Source of the DNA: Glacieibacterium frigidum
GTDB taxonomy: Bacteria; Pseudomonadota; Alphaproteobacteria; Sphingomonadales; Sphingomonadaceae
Direction: 5' to 3'
Assembly: GCF_007097155.1 (NCBI RefSeq)
Contig: NZ_VJWA01000001.1
Location: 1,025,501 to 1,089,500, forward strand
Length of the DNA stretch: 64,000 nt
The translations under genes and the position numbers were made by a program. Below the pieces are notes generated by a model that saw nothing but the letters and a program-made list of their open reading frames with translations, did no database searches and had not been told where the DNA came from. Below are positions 44,285 through 56,833 of the stretch, one piece after another (the first letter of the stretch is position 1; every line of letters starts with the position of its first letter).

Positions 44285-45174
44285 TTGGGCGGGGCCGCGG
44301 CGGTCGCCGGGGCGGCAGCGGGCGGTGCTGCGGGGATGGGCAGATAGGGCGTCTCGACGCTGACATAGCCCAGCCCCTGCGGGCTCGCGGCGGGGCGGGC
44401 CTGCGGCGGCTCGGCGGCGCGGACGATCGTCGCGACGGGGATGCCGGGGCCGTAGACGCCGCCGTCGCCCGAGGTGACGAGCCGGTCGCCGGGACGCAGC
44501 GGCACCTCCGCCCCGACACGGTCGCGGATTTCGAGGAGCGGCCCGCCGTTGCCGACGGCGAGCGCCGGCTGGCCGGTGCGCTCGACGATCACCGGCACCC
44601 GGCTGGCGGCGTCGGTCAGCAGCAGGACGCGGGTCGCGCCGTCGCCCGCGTCGAGCGTGCGGCCGACGAGGCCTGCCGCGACGCGCACGGGCTGGCCCGG
44701 TCTAACCCCCTGCGCGCGGCCCGCCGAGATGATCGCCGAACGGATCGTGCCGCCGCTCGACGCGCCCGCGATGCGTGCGGTGGCGACCAGGCGAACGCGC
44801 GGCTCGACGACGCGCATCAGGGCTTTCAGCTGCCGGTTCTCGGCAGCGAGCGCGCGCGCGCGCTCGACGGCACGGCGACCGGCATCGCGCTCGGCGGTGA
44901 CGGCGCGCAGCTTGGCCACCGCGCCCAGATAGTCGCCGGCATCGTTGCTCAGCGCGGCACCGCCGTCGAACGGCGCACGCACGACGCTCCAGATCGGCGC
45001 GACGGCATCGAGCGCGGCCTCGCGGATGCGCGAGCCGGCCTCCGGATTGACCCGCGCGACGAGCAGCAGCAACAGCCCGAAGGCGATCACCGCGCCCGAC
45101 AGCACCGCGCCGATCAGGGCGAAGTTCTGCTCGCGGCGACGCGGCGAATTCAGTGATGGGGGCGACCAGTCCAC
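44281..45174 (-). CDS. mreC: MreC rod-shape-determining protein
   Basis: Periplasmic scaffold linking MreB to PBP2. The 297-aa product has one N-terminal membrane helix (about 20-43), a short coiled coil (about 80-115; AERDAGRRAVERARALAAENRQLKAL) and two beta-barrel domains with the usual GDRLVTSGDGGVYGPGIPV. The Pro/Ala-rich C-terminal tail is common in alphaproteobacteria. The mreD ATG overlaps its stop; mreB ends 21 bp upstream. Confidence 0.95.
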   Translation of the reverse strand: MDWSPPSLNSPRRREQNFALIGAVLSGAVIAFGLLLLLVARVNPEAGSRIREAALDAVAPIWSVVRAPFDGGAALSNDAGDYLGAVAKLRAVTAERDAGRRAVERARALAAENRQLKALMRVVEPRVRLVATARIAGASSGGTIRSAIISAGRAQGVRPGQPVRVAAGLVGRTLDAGDGATRVLLLTDAASRVPVIVERTGQPALAVGNGGPLLEIRDRVGAEVPLRPGDRLVTSGDGGVYGPGIPVATIVRAAEPPQARPAASPQGLGYVSVETPYLPIPAAPPAAAPATAAAPPK

Positions 45175-45195
45175 GCCCCGTCTCCTACCGGAACC

Positions 45196-48141
<2,946 letters not shown>

Positions 48142-48408
48142 TCAGCGCGGCTCGCCGCGGTCGCTGCCGGGGGCGAGGATCAGGCGGTCGTCATGCTGGC
48201 GCGCACGGCATTCATCGGCGAAGGTCCGCGCCGCAAGCCCGTCCGCCTCGAACCGGCGCGCCTCGTCTTCGCTCAGCCGGTAATATTCCTCGTAATCGAC
48301 CATGCGGTTGGCGACCGGGATCGACAGGAAGGGCGCCGCCGTCTCGGCATCGGCGCCGAGCGACCAGCGCCCCTCGCGATCGACCTTGGTATCCATGAAA
48401 CGCGGCAT
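48142..48408 (-). CDS. Small conserved-looking protein of unknown function
   Basis: The 88-aa product is preceded by a GGAGG site 10 bp before ATG 48408 (an ATG 12 bp further in is a less likely alternative). It is hydrophilic and acidic, without signal or membrane segment. It contains DREGRWSLGADAETAAPFLSIPVA and EDEARRFEADGLAAR. I cannot assign a family. It abuts the mutL stop convergently. Confidence 0.6.
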   Translation of the reverse strand: MPRFMDTKVDREGRWSLGADAETAAPFLSIPVANRMVDYEEYYRLSEDEARRFEADGLAARTFADECRARQHDDRLILAPGSDRGEPR

Positions 48409-48450
48409 TACTCGAAGACCTCCGCTGGAAAGACCGGATGACCGAGGCAA

Positions 48451-48489
48451 CATTGGCACCCGGCGGCACGAGCCGCCAAGGTGCCAATG
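48451..48489 (-). terminator. Large hairpin after the PEP-CTERM gene
   Basis: Arms CATTGGCACC / GGTGCCAATG with an inner GGCGG / CCGCC stem, 11 bp past the stop of the minus-strand PEP-CTERM gene. No long U-run follows, so it may act as a weak terminator or mRNA 3' end protector. Confidence 0.5.
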
Positions 48490-48499
48490 CGCTCCCCGG

Positions 48500-49204
48500 T
48501 CAGGCCGCCTTCACGGCGCGCCTGTGCCGGCGGGCCCCCGCCCCAACCAAACCGAAACCCGCAATCATCAGCGCCCAGGTGCCGGGCTCGGGCACCCCTG
48601 CCGCCAGCGGAGCGTAATTGACCGAGTAGTAGAAGGTGTCGATCCCGATCGAGCTGATCGGGATGCTGTAGCTGCCGGTCGAATAGATGAGCTCGCTCGT
48701 CAGCGCGGTATCGCCGTTGCTCAGACTGGTGCGCGGGTCGATAGTTGCAGGGCCAGCCGCGCCGCTCACCGCAGCGAACTGACTGATCGGCGTCAGCGGG
48801 CTGACGAAGTCAAGCGTGTCGCCGGGGCTGTAGGTGCCGATGATAAGATTATAGGCGACGACGACATCGCCGTTGATCTCCGCATCGAATAGGAAGTTCT
48901 CGGGCGTCCGTAGAATGATTTCCGCGATCGTCTCGCCGCCGTTGGTGGTCTCACCTGAGTACACGGTGATGTCCTGGCCGTTATAGCCTGCTCCGCCGAA
49001 CGTCACGACGCTGCCGAACGCCGTCGACGCCGCAAACAGCGTGTAGGTGTTGAAACGTGTGTAGCCGAGCAGCGTAAGATAGAAATTGTCGTTCGGGACG
49101 ACGCTGGTCCCGGCCGACGGCGGTGCCGCCGTAGCGGGTACCGCCGTGAGGGCGGTGAGCGCGGCGGCGACCGTGATAGTGGAAATGCGAAACGCTGAAA
49201 TCAT
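48500..49204 (-). CDS. PEP-CTERM (PEPxxWA) sorted exported protein
   Basis: Surface or exopolysaccharide-associated protein processed by exosortase. The 234-aa product has a signal peptide ending near TAAPPS and a beta-rich body. Its C-terminal sorting signal is VPEPGTWALMIAGFGLVGAG followed by RRHRR, the classic PEP-CTERM layout of PEP, hydrophobic helix and basic tail. No catalytic domain seen. The exosortase gene is not in the window. Confidence 0.9.
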   Translation of the reverse strand: MISAFRISTITVAAALTALTAVPATAAPPSAGTSVVPNDNFYLTLLGYTRFNTYTLFAASTAFGSVVTFGGAGYNGQDITVYSGETTNGGETIAEIILRTPENFLFDAEINGDVVVAYNLIIGTYSPGDTLDFVSPLTPISQFAAVSGAAGPATIDPRTSLSNGDTALTSELIYSTGSYSIPISSIGIDTFYYSVNYAPLAAGVPEPGTWALMIAGFGLVGAGARRHRRAVKAA

Positions 49205-49319
49205 GAATGCCCCCTGTTCGCCGGCGCAGTGTCGTGCCGGGCCAGCTCTCGTACCGAAAACTTAAGCTGTGGCGTGGACTTGGCACCCCAATTTGGGTCA
49301 GTTACGTTTGATATCCGTC

Positions 49320-50267
49320 ATGATCTGCGACCTGCGCCTCGACCCGCCTGCCGCGCCCGGTCCGGTGCAGCCACGCCTCGTCGGTCATCACTTCACCGAA
49401 TTCACGCAAGGTCGCGTGACGCGCTGGCAGGCGGTCACCGGGGCCGACCGGCTCGAAGCGTTGATCTTCGGCGTCGTCATGGCCGCCAATCTCGCGCATC
49501 TGCCCTTCACGACTGCGGAGGGCTGGCTCGGCATCGACGCCCCTGACGATTTGCGCCGACCGGTTAGCATGGCGGCGATCGCGGCATCGATGAAGCTACC
49601 GATCGAGACCGTCCGACGCCGCGCCCACGGCGCCATGCGTGCCGGGCTGGTGACGATCGGCGAGCGCGGTTGCATCGCCCCCGCCGGGCTGTTCGCAACG
49701 CCCGCCATGGTGGAGGTCATGCGGATCGATGCCGCCGCATTGTTGGACTGCTGCAACGCGCTCGCCGACGAGGGTCACGGCCCGGCACGTGCGGCACTCG
49801 CCGCGGGCTGCGCGGCGGTGCCATCGACGGTGGTGGCGCGGCTGGTCGTCGATACCGGGATCAGGCTGATGGAATTTGTCGTCGAGCGCTACGGCCATGT
49901 GATCGACGCCGCGATCTGCATCGGGACCGTCGCAGCGAACGTCCGGCCGATGCGCGCCGATCCGCTGCTCTCGCGCGCCTATGCCGAATACGACCGCCCG
50001 CCGCCCGACGCGCTGCGTCAGCCGGTGACGCTGCGGCAACTGGCGCGCGAGTTGCAGCTGCCCTTTGAAACGGTGCGGCGGCGAATCGCCCCGCTCGTCG
50101 CGCGCGGTGAGCTCGCAGCCGTAGGCCGCGGCTTCATCGTTCCCGCTGAGGTCTTGGCGGGCGATGCCTATCGCGCAGAATCATATTCCGCGATGCGTGC
50201 TTTCGACAGGCTGGTGCGCGACATGGAGCGGGCGGGTGCGATGTCGGTCAGCGTGCAGCCCGTCTAG
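49320..50267 (+). CDS. Regulator-like protein with a duplicated winged-helix domain
   Basis: A 315-aa cytoplasmic protein made of two copies of one domain, about residues 46-125 and 196-279. Matching pieces are SMAAIAASMKLPIETVRRR and TLRQLARELQLPFETVRRR, each followed by a wing (AGLVTIGERGCIAPAGLF, GELAAVGRGFIVPAEVL). This looks like an ancient tandem duplication of a helix-turn-helix unit. No ligand domain seen. Start at ATG 49320; a GTG 51 bp upstream cannot be excluded. Function unknown. Confidence 0.78.
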   Translation: MICDLRLDPPAAPGPVQPRLVGHHFTEFTQGRVTRWQAVTGADRLEALIFGVVMAANLAHLPFTTAEGWLGIDAPDDLRRPVSMAAIAASMKLPIETVRRRAHGAMRAGLVTIGERGCIAPAGLFATPAMVEVMRIDAAALLDCCNALADEGHGPARAALAAGCAAVPSTVVARLVVDTGIRLMEFVVERYGHVIDAAICIGTVAANVRPMRADPLLSRAYAEYDRPPPDALRQPVTLRQLARELQLPFETVRRRIAPLVARGELAAVGRGFIVPAEVLAGDAYRAESYSAMRAFDRLVRDMERAGAMSVSVQPV

Positions 50268-50279
50268 AGTCCATGCTAG

Positions 50280-50328
50280 TGCGAACGACTTGCAATCCTC
50301 GCTTCAATCACCGATAACGACTCGCAAC
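50280..50328 (+). promoter_or_regulatory. Two Fur-box-like sites before bfd-bfr
   Basis: TGCGAACGACTTGCAAT at 50280-50296 and GATAACGACTCGCAAC at 50313-50328 each resemble the dyad TGCGAATGATTCGCA seen in Fur-type sites of other proteobacteria. They lie 23-70 bp before the bfd start, a plausible operator position for iron control. The match is imperfect. Confidence 0.4.
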
Positions 50329-50350
50329 AGCGGGACGGGAGAGCGAATCG

Positions 50351-50515
50351 GTGATCGTCTGTGTGTGCAACGGCCTCGGCGAGCGGCAGGTCAAGTCGGC
50401 GTCGCGCAACGGCCCGCCGACGGGTTGCCCGGTCGCTGCCTACGCCCGCCTCGGCTGCAAACCCAAGTGCGGCCAGTGCCTGAGCTTCGCGCGCGAGGTG
50501 CTTCGCGCTGCTTGA
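50351..50515 (+). CDS. bfd: Bacterioferritin-associated ferredoxin (Bfd)
   Basis: [2Fe-2S] protein that reduces stored iron in bacterioferritin so it can be released. A 54-aa frame from GTG 50351, with GGGAG upstream. Four cluster cysteines follow the Bfd pattern: CVC near the start and CKPKCGQC (C36, C40, C43) later, with C4 and C6 in the first cluster. It lies 64 bp before bfr in the same direction, which supports the assignment. Confidence 0.92.
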   Translation: MIVCVCNGLGERQVKSASRNGPPTGCPVAAYARLGCKPKCGQCLSFAREVLRAA

Positions 50516-50579
50516 ACGGACTGGGCCTGATTGACTTGAGCCCCGCCGCTGCTTCACAGCAGTCGAAAGGGAGCGGCAC

Positions 50580-51062
50580 ATGCGCGGCGATGCCAAGGTC
50601 ATCGAATATCTGAACGCCGTCCTTAAGGGCGAGCTGACCGCGGTCAATCAATATTGGCTGCACTACCGCATGCTCGACAACTGGGGCATCGCGAAGCTGG
50701 CGGCCTACGAGCGCCACGAATCCATCGACGAGATGAAGCACGCCGACAGGCTGGCCGAGCGGATCCTGTTCCTCGACGGCCTGCCGGCGATGCAGCAGCT
50801 CGGTCGCCTGCGCATCGGTGAGAACGTCCCCGAGATCCTCGCCGCTGACCTGGCGCTCGAATACGAGGCGCTCGCGCTGCTCAAGGAAGCGATCCCCCAC
50901 TGCGAGAAGGTCAGCGACTTCGCCACCCGCGAACTGTTCGTCGCGATCCTCGAAGCCGAGGAGGAGCACGTCGACTTCATCGAGCGCCAGCAGCAGATGA
51001 TCGAGGCGATGGGCCTGCCGAACTACATCCAGCTGCAATCGAAGGCGGCGACAGAGGACTGA
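50580..51062 (+). CDS. bfr: Bacterioferritin
   Basis: 24-subunit haem-containing iron store. The 160-aa product retains the ferroxidase residues E18, E51, H54, E94, E127 and H130 and the haem ligand M52, in the same numbering as E. coli Bfr. Downstream of bfd, with two Fur-like sites upstream. The adjacent gene at 51079 may be co-transcribed. Confidence 0.97.
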
Positions 51063-51078
51063 GGCAAAAGGGCGAACC

Positions 51079-51543
51079 ATGCGGTGGGCGGTCGGCATCG
51101 CTGTGGCGCTGATCGCCGGATCGAGCGCCTATGCTAGCACGGCCGCACCGCGCGCCATCGTACCCGACCCCGGCGACGAGCTCGATCCGCAGGTCGTGCC
51201 GGCGGACCTTGCGGTGATCGCGCGCGCCCGGCAACTGCTCGACACCGAGGCGCGCTGGAACCGTGCCGACAATCGGCAGTGCCCGGCCGCAGCACAGAAA
51301 TTCAGCCTCTATTGCGCGCTCCAACAGGCGCAGGTCGACGTGCTGGGCAAGGCGGCGCATCGCGGCGCGGCTCTACAGCAGGTGCGCTTCGTCATCGACG
51401 GCCTGACCGCCGACCGTCAGTACCAGCACCGACTGATGGACTATAATAACGATCCGCGCACCAGCTTCGCCGATATCGGAAGCGTCCTCGACCGCGCCGA
51501 GCAGCGGCTGCGCGTCCGGCTTGCCGCGCAGCCGCAACGATAG
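51079..51543 (+). CDS. Small exported protein of unknown function
   Basis: A 154-aa product with a signal peptide (ending near SSAYAS) and a helical, Arg/Gln-rich body ([35 protein letters not shown]). One cysteine pair (C68, C79) could form a disulfide. An AAGGGCG ribosome-binding site lies 16 bp after bfr stops, so it may be the third gene of the iron-storage operon. Family not recognised. Confidence 0.75.
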
Positions 51544-51546
51544 GCG

Positions 51547-53082
<1,536 letters not shown>

Positions 53083-53089
53083 GATGGGC

Positions 53090-53180
53090 CTGCTGAGTAT
53101 CGGGTTCCGGGAAGCGGCGGGAAGACCCTCAGGCGTGCAAGGCTCGCGCACGCGAGCATCTGCGTCACGCCCGAGGGCGT
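53090..53180 (-). promoter_or_regulatory. leuA attenuator: mutually exclusive hairpins
   Basis: Downstream of the leader peptide, the RNA can form ACGCCCTCGGGCGT (53167-53180) and GCTCGCGTGCGCGAGC (53142-53157) hairpins. Alternatively, CCCTCGGGCGTG (53166-53177) can pair over 12 bp, with one G-U, with CACGCCTGAGGG (53126-53137). Both cannot form at once. There is no classical U-run, so control might act on termination or on access to the leuA start. Confidence 0.6.
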
Positions 53181-53212
53181 GTAAGTCGCAGGAGCAGGCC
53201 GGTGCCGATCAT
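53165..53212 (-). CDS. leuL: Leucine leader peptide
   Basis: A 15-residue reading frame, MIGTGLLLRLTRPRA, ending 82 bp before leuA. Four of its 15 codons are Leu, three in a row, as expected of a ribosome-stalling sensor. The start ATG lies only about 7 bases after the predicted -10 box, so it may be translated from a leaderless RNA, as known for some alphaproteobacterial trp leaders. Confidence 0.75.
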   Translation of the reverse strand: MIGTGLLLRLTRPRA

Positions 53213-53219
53213 CGCCCTT

Positions 53220-53248
53220 ACGCTAACCCATCCCCCGCGCCGGCTCAA
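53220..53248 (-). promoter_or_regulatory. Candidate leuA operon promoter
   Basis: TTGAGC (53248-53243), a 17-bp spacer and TAGCGT (53225-53220) on the minus strand. The -35 overlaps the stop codon of the PPK2 gene. The predicted start of transcription falls at the leader-peptide ATG. Confidence 0.5.
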
Positions 53249-54171
53249 TAGGTGTTCGGCACGTGCAGGTCGGCGGGTACCGGGTGGCGGACATAGTCGG
53301 CGTGGCGGATGCGCGCGGGCAGCACGACCTCGGGCTGCTCGACGTCCTGATAGGGGATCTGCGCGAGCAGATGCGCGATGCAGTTGAGGCGCGCGCGCTT
53401 CTTGTCGTCGCCGTCGACGACCCACCAGCGTGCCTCCGGAATATGCGTGCGCGCGAACATCTCCTCCTTGGCGGCGGTGTACTCCTCCCAGCGGCGGCGC
53501 GATTCGAGGTCCATTGGCGACAGTTTCCACTGCTTCATCGGGTCGTGGATGCGCATGTTGAAGCGCAGCTCCTGCTCGGCGTCGCTGACCGAGAACCAGT
53601 ATTTGAGCAGCACGATGCCCGATCGCACCAGCATGCGCTCGAAGGCCGGCACGTCGTCGAAGAACTGCTCGACCTGCTCCGGCGTCGCGAAGCCCATGAC
53701 GCGCTCGACCCCGGCGCGGTTGTACCAGCTGCGGTCGAACAGCACGATCTCGCCGGCGGCGGGCAGGTGGGGGACGTAGCGCTGGAAATACCATTGGGTG
53801 CGCTCGCGCTCCGACGGGGCGGGCAGGGCGACGACCCGCGCGACGCGGGGGTTGAGGCGCTGGGTGATACGCTTGATCGCGCCGCCCTTGCCCGCCGAAT
53901 CGCGCCCCTCGAACAGCACGAGGACGCGAAGGCCCTTCGCCTGGACCCAGCTCTGCAAGCGGATCAGCTCGTGCTGCAGCCTGAATAGCTCGCGGAAATA
54001 GGCCTTGCGGTCGAGCTGCTCGCGCGCTGGATGGTCCGACATGTCGTTGATCAGCGCCTGCAGCCGGTCGTCGTCGAGCTCAAGCTCCAGCTCCTCGTCG
54101 AAGCTGTCGGCCAGTTCGGCCTTGATGCGGTCGACGACCGACTGCGGGGGCGGGGGAGCGGGATCGGCCAT
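53245..54171 (-). CDS. Polyphosphate kinase 2 family (PPK2) nucleotide phosphotransferase
   Basis: Transfers phosphate between polyphosphate and nucleotides. The 308-aa product has a Walker A at about residues 88-97 (GRDSAGKGG), a Walker B region LFDRSWYNRAGVERVMGF and lid-type Arg residues (KQWKLSPMDLESRRRWEEY). ATG 54171 is used; a TTG 6 bp upstream has no better ribosome-binding site. The acidic N-terminus (EELELELDDD) is unusual but tolerated. It lies upstream of leuA, which has its own promoter. Confidence 0.94.
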   Translation of the reverse strand: MADPAPPPPQSVVDRIKAELADSFDEELELELDDDRLQALINDMSDHPAREQLDRKAYFRELFRLQHELIRLQSWVQAKGLRVLVLFEGRDSAGKGGAIKRITQRLNPRVARVVALPAPSERERTQWYFQRYVPHLPAAGEIVLFDRSWYNRAGVERVMGFATPEQVEQFFDDVPAFERMLVRSGIVLLKYWFSVSDAEQELRFNMRIHDPMKQWKLSPMDLESRRRWEEYTAAKEEMFARTHIPEARWWVVDGDDKKRARLNCIAHLLAQIPYQDVEQPEVVLPARIRHADYVRHPVPADLHVPNTY

Positions 54172-54238
54172 CGGCAATTGTTACGGCGCGGGCGTGACGG
54201 GGACGTGACAGCTTGCCCGCGCCGCGCGCGGCCCCCAC

Positions 54239-54694
54239 ATGGCGGGCATGGCATTGCCGCTCCCCGTCGACGCGATCGCGCACAATATCCAGCTGGCGAC
54301 CGCGCCGGTGTTCCTGCTCGCGGGCATCGGGTCGTTCATGAACGTGCTGACGACGCGGCTCGGGCGGGTCATCGACCGCGCCCGGCTGATCGAGGCCGAG
54401 ATCCACGGATACGACATCGACCTTGCCGCCCGTGCGCGCACCGAACTGCGGGTGCTCGGCCGGCGGATGACCGCGGCGCACTGGGCGATCGGCCTGTGCA
54501 CGCTTTCGGCGCTGCTGGTCTGCGTCGTCGTCGCGGCGCTGTTCGTCGGCGACCTCATCCCGCTGCGCGGCTCGGTGATCGTCGCGGCACTGTTCGTGGG
54601 TGCGATGATCCTGCTGATCGGCGGGCTGCTGCTGTTCCTGATCGAGGTGCAGATCGCGATGCGGTCGGTGAAGGTGCGCGGCGAGATGCTCTGA
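54239..54694 (+). CDS. DUF2721-type small membrane protein
   Basis: The 151-aa product has an N-terminal membrane helix (about 20-40), a charged cytoplasmic stretch (RLGRVIDRARLIEAEIHGYD) and two adjacent helices at about 85-108 and 115-140, as in the DUF2721 family. Function unknown. Starts could be ATG 54239 or 54248. Divergent from the PPK2 gene and ending 19 bp from convergent ilvC. Confidence 0.8.
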   Translation: MAGMALPLPVDAIAHNIQLATAPVFLLAGIGSFMNVLTTRLGRVIDRARLIEAEIHGYDIDLAARARTELRVLGRRMTAAHWAIGLCTLSALLVCVVVAALFVGDLIPLRGSVIVAALFVGAMILLIGGLLLFLIEVQIAMRSVKVRGEML

Positions 54695-54712
54695 CCGCGC
54701 ACCCTCCGCGCC

Positions 54713-55876
<1,164 letters not shown>

Positions 55877-55881
55877 GCGTC

Positions 55882-56391
55882 TCATACCGCCTCCGCCCCC
55901 CGCGCGATCGCCACCACGCCGGTGCGCGCCACCTCGACCAGCCCGACCTCGCGCATCAGGTCGACGAAGCTCTGCACCTTCGACGTGCTGCCGCTGATCT
56001 CGAAGACGAAGCTGCCTGTCGTCGTGTCGACCGCGCGGGCGCGGAAGATGTCGGCGAGGCGCAGGGCCTCGACGCGCTTGTCGCCGGTGCCGGCAACCTT
56101 CACCAGCGCCAGCTCGCGCTCGACGTGCGGGCCGAGTGCGGTCAGGTCGAGGACGCGGTGGACGGGCACCAGCCGGTCGAGCTGCGCCATGATCTGTTCG
56201 ATGACGTTTGGCGGGCCGCTCGTCACCACGGTGATGCGGCTGACAAGATGGTCGTCCGACACGTCGGCGACGGTCAGGCTCTCGATGTTGTAGCCGCGCG
56301 CCGAGAACAGCCCGACGATGCGCGCGAGGACGCCGGCCTCGTTGTCGACGAGGATCGAGAGGGTGTGACGTTCGGCAGGTTCGGATTTCAT
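55882..56391 (-). CDS. ilvN: Acetolactate synthase small (regulatory) subunit
   Basis: ACT-domain subunit that gives the enzyme valine feedback control. The 169-aa product begins ERHTLSILVDNEAGVLARIVGLFSARGYNIESL, the ACT hallmark, followed by a C-terminal ACT-like half. Also called ilvH in many genomes. ATG overlaps the stop of the small membrane-protein gene. Its stop lies 5 bp from the ilvC -35 box. Confidence 0.96.
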   Translation of the reverse strand: MKSEPAERHTLSILVDNEAGVLARIVGLFSARGYNIESLTVADVSDDHLVSRITVVTSGPPNVIEQIMAQLDRLVPVHRVLDLTALGPHVERELALVKVAGTGDKRVEALRLADIFRARAVDTTTGSFVFEISGSTSKVQSFVDLMREVGLVEVARTGVVAIARGAEAV

Positions 56392-56711
56392 GTGCTTACC
56401 TGTGCTTTGGCGAGGCGCGTGCCCAGCGCCTTGACCAGCCGCCCGACGATCATGCCGAGCAGGCCGAGTGCCAGCGGCAGCCCGATCTGCAGCAGCAGGC
56501 CGAACCGCGGGTCGTCGGGCAGATACTCGCGCACCGTCAGCGCCGCCTTGAGCAGGATGGCGAGGTTGAGGACGAACGCCACCCCGTTGGCGAGGCGACG
56601 CAGGATCACGTCGCCGCGCGTCTCATGCGCATACTGCAGGAAGCCGATGACGAGCAGCGTCGGAAGCGCGACCGTCAGCAGCCATTCTAGCCAGTCGAGG
56701 AGGAGGGACAC
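56388..56711 (-). CDS. Small membrane protein between ilvB and ilvN, unknown function
   Basis: The 107-aa product has three likely membrane helices (about 10-25, 42-60, 70-93) with a short charged loop (HETRGDVILRRLAN). No family assigned. Its stop overlaps the ilvN start (ATGA), so the two are probably co-translated. An AHAS large/small pair normally has no gene between. Confidence 0.75.
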   Translation of the reverse strand: MSLLLDWLEWLLTVALPTLLVIGFLQYAHETRGDVILRRLANGVAFVLNLAILLKAALTVREYLPDDPRFGLLLQIGLPLALGLLGMIVGRLVKALGTRLAKAQVST

Positions 56712-56725
56712 CGCGCTACCCCGAC

Positions 56726-56816
56726 GTCATGCTGGCGAACGCCAGCACCCACGGTCGAGCGAACCCCGACCGCCGTTGCCCGCACAGCCATCGGTGCTGG
56801 CGTTCGCCAGCATGAC
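56726..56816. repeat. Perfect 24-bp inverted repeat (REP-like) between ilvB and the small gene
   Basis: Arms at 56726-56749 and 56793-56816 are exact inverted copies, separated by 43 bp. Each arm is itself a hairpin: GCTGGCG-AA-CGCCAGC and GCTGGCG-TT-CGCCAGC. It lies in the 122-bp gap between ilvB and the next gene of the same operon and may protect or process the ilvB mRNA, or reduce downstream expression. Confidence 0.85.
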
Positions 56817-56833
56817 GAGGTCAGGGTTGAGCA

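Noticed and set aside
49280-49310. A possible second sigma-54 site (TTGGCACCCCAATTTGG) before the duplicated winged-helix gene
   Set aside because: The -12 element lacks the invariant GC; another near-match on the minus strand has the wrong spacing by one base.
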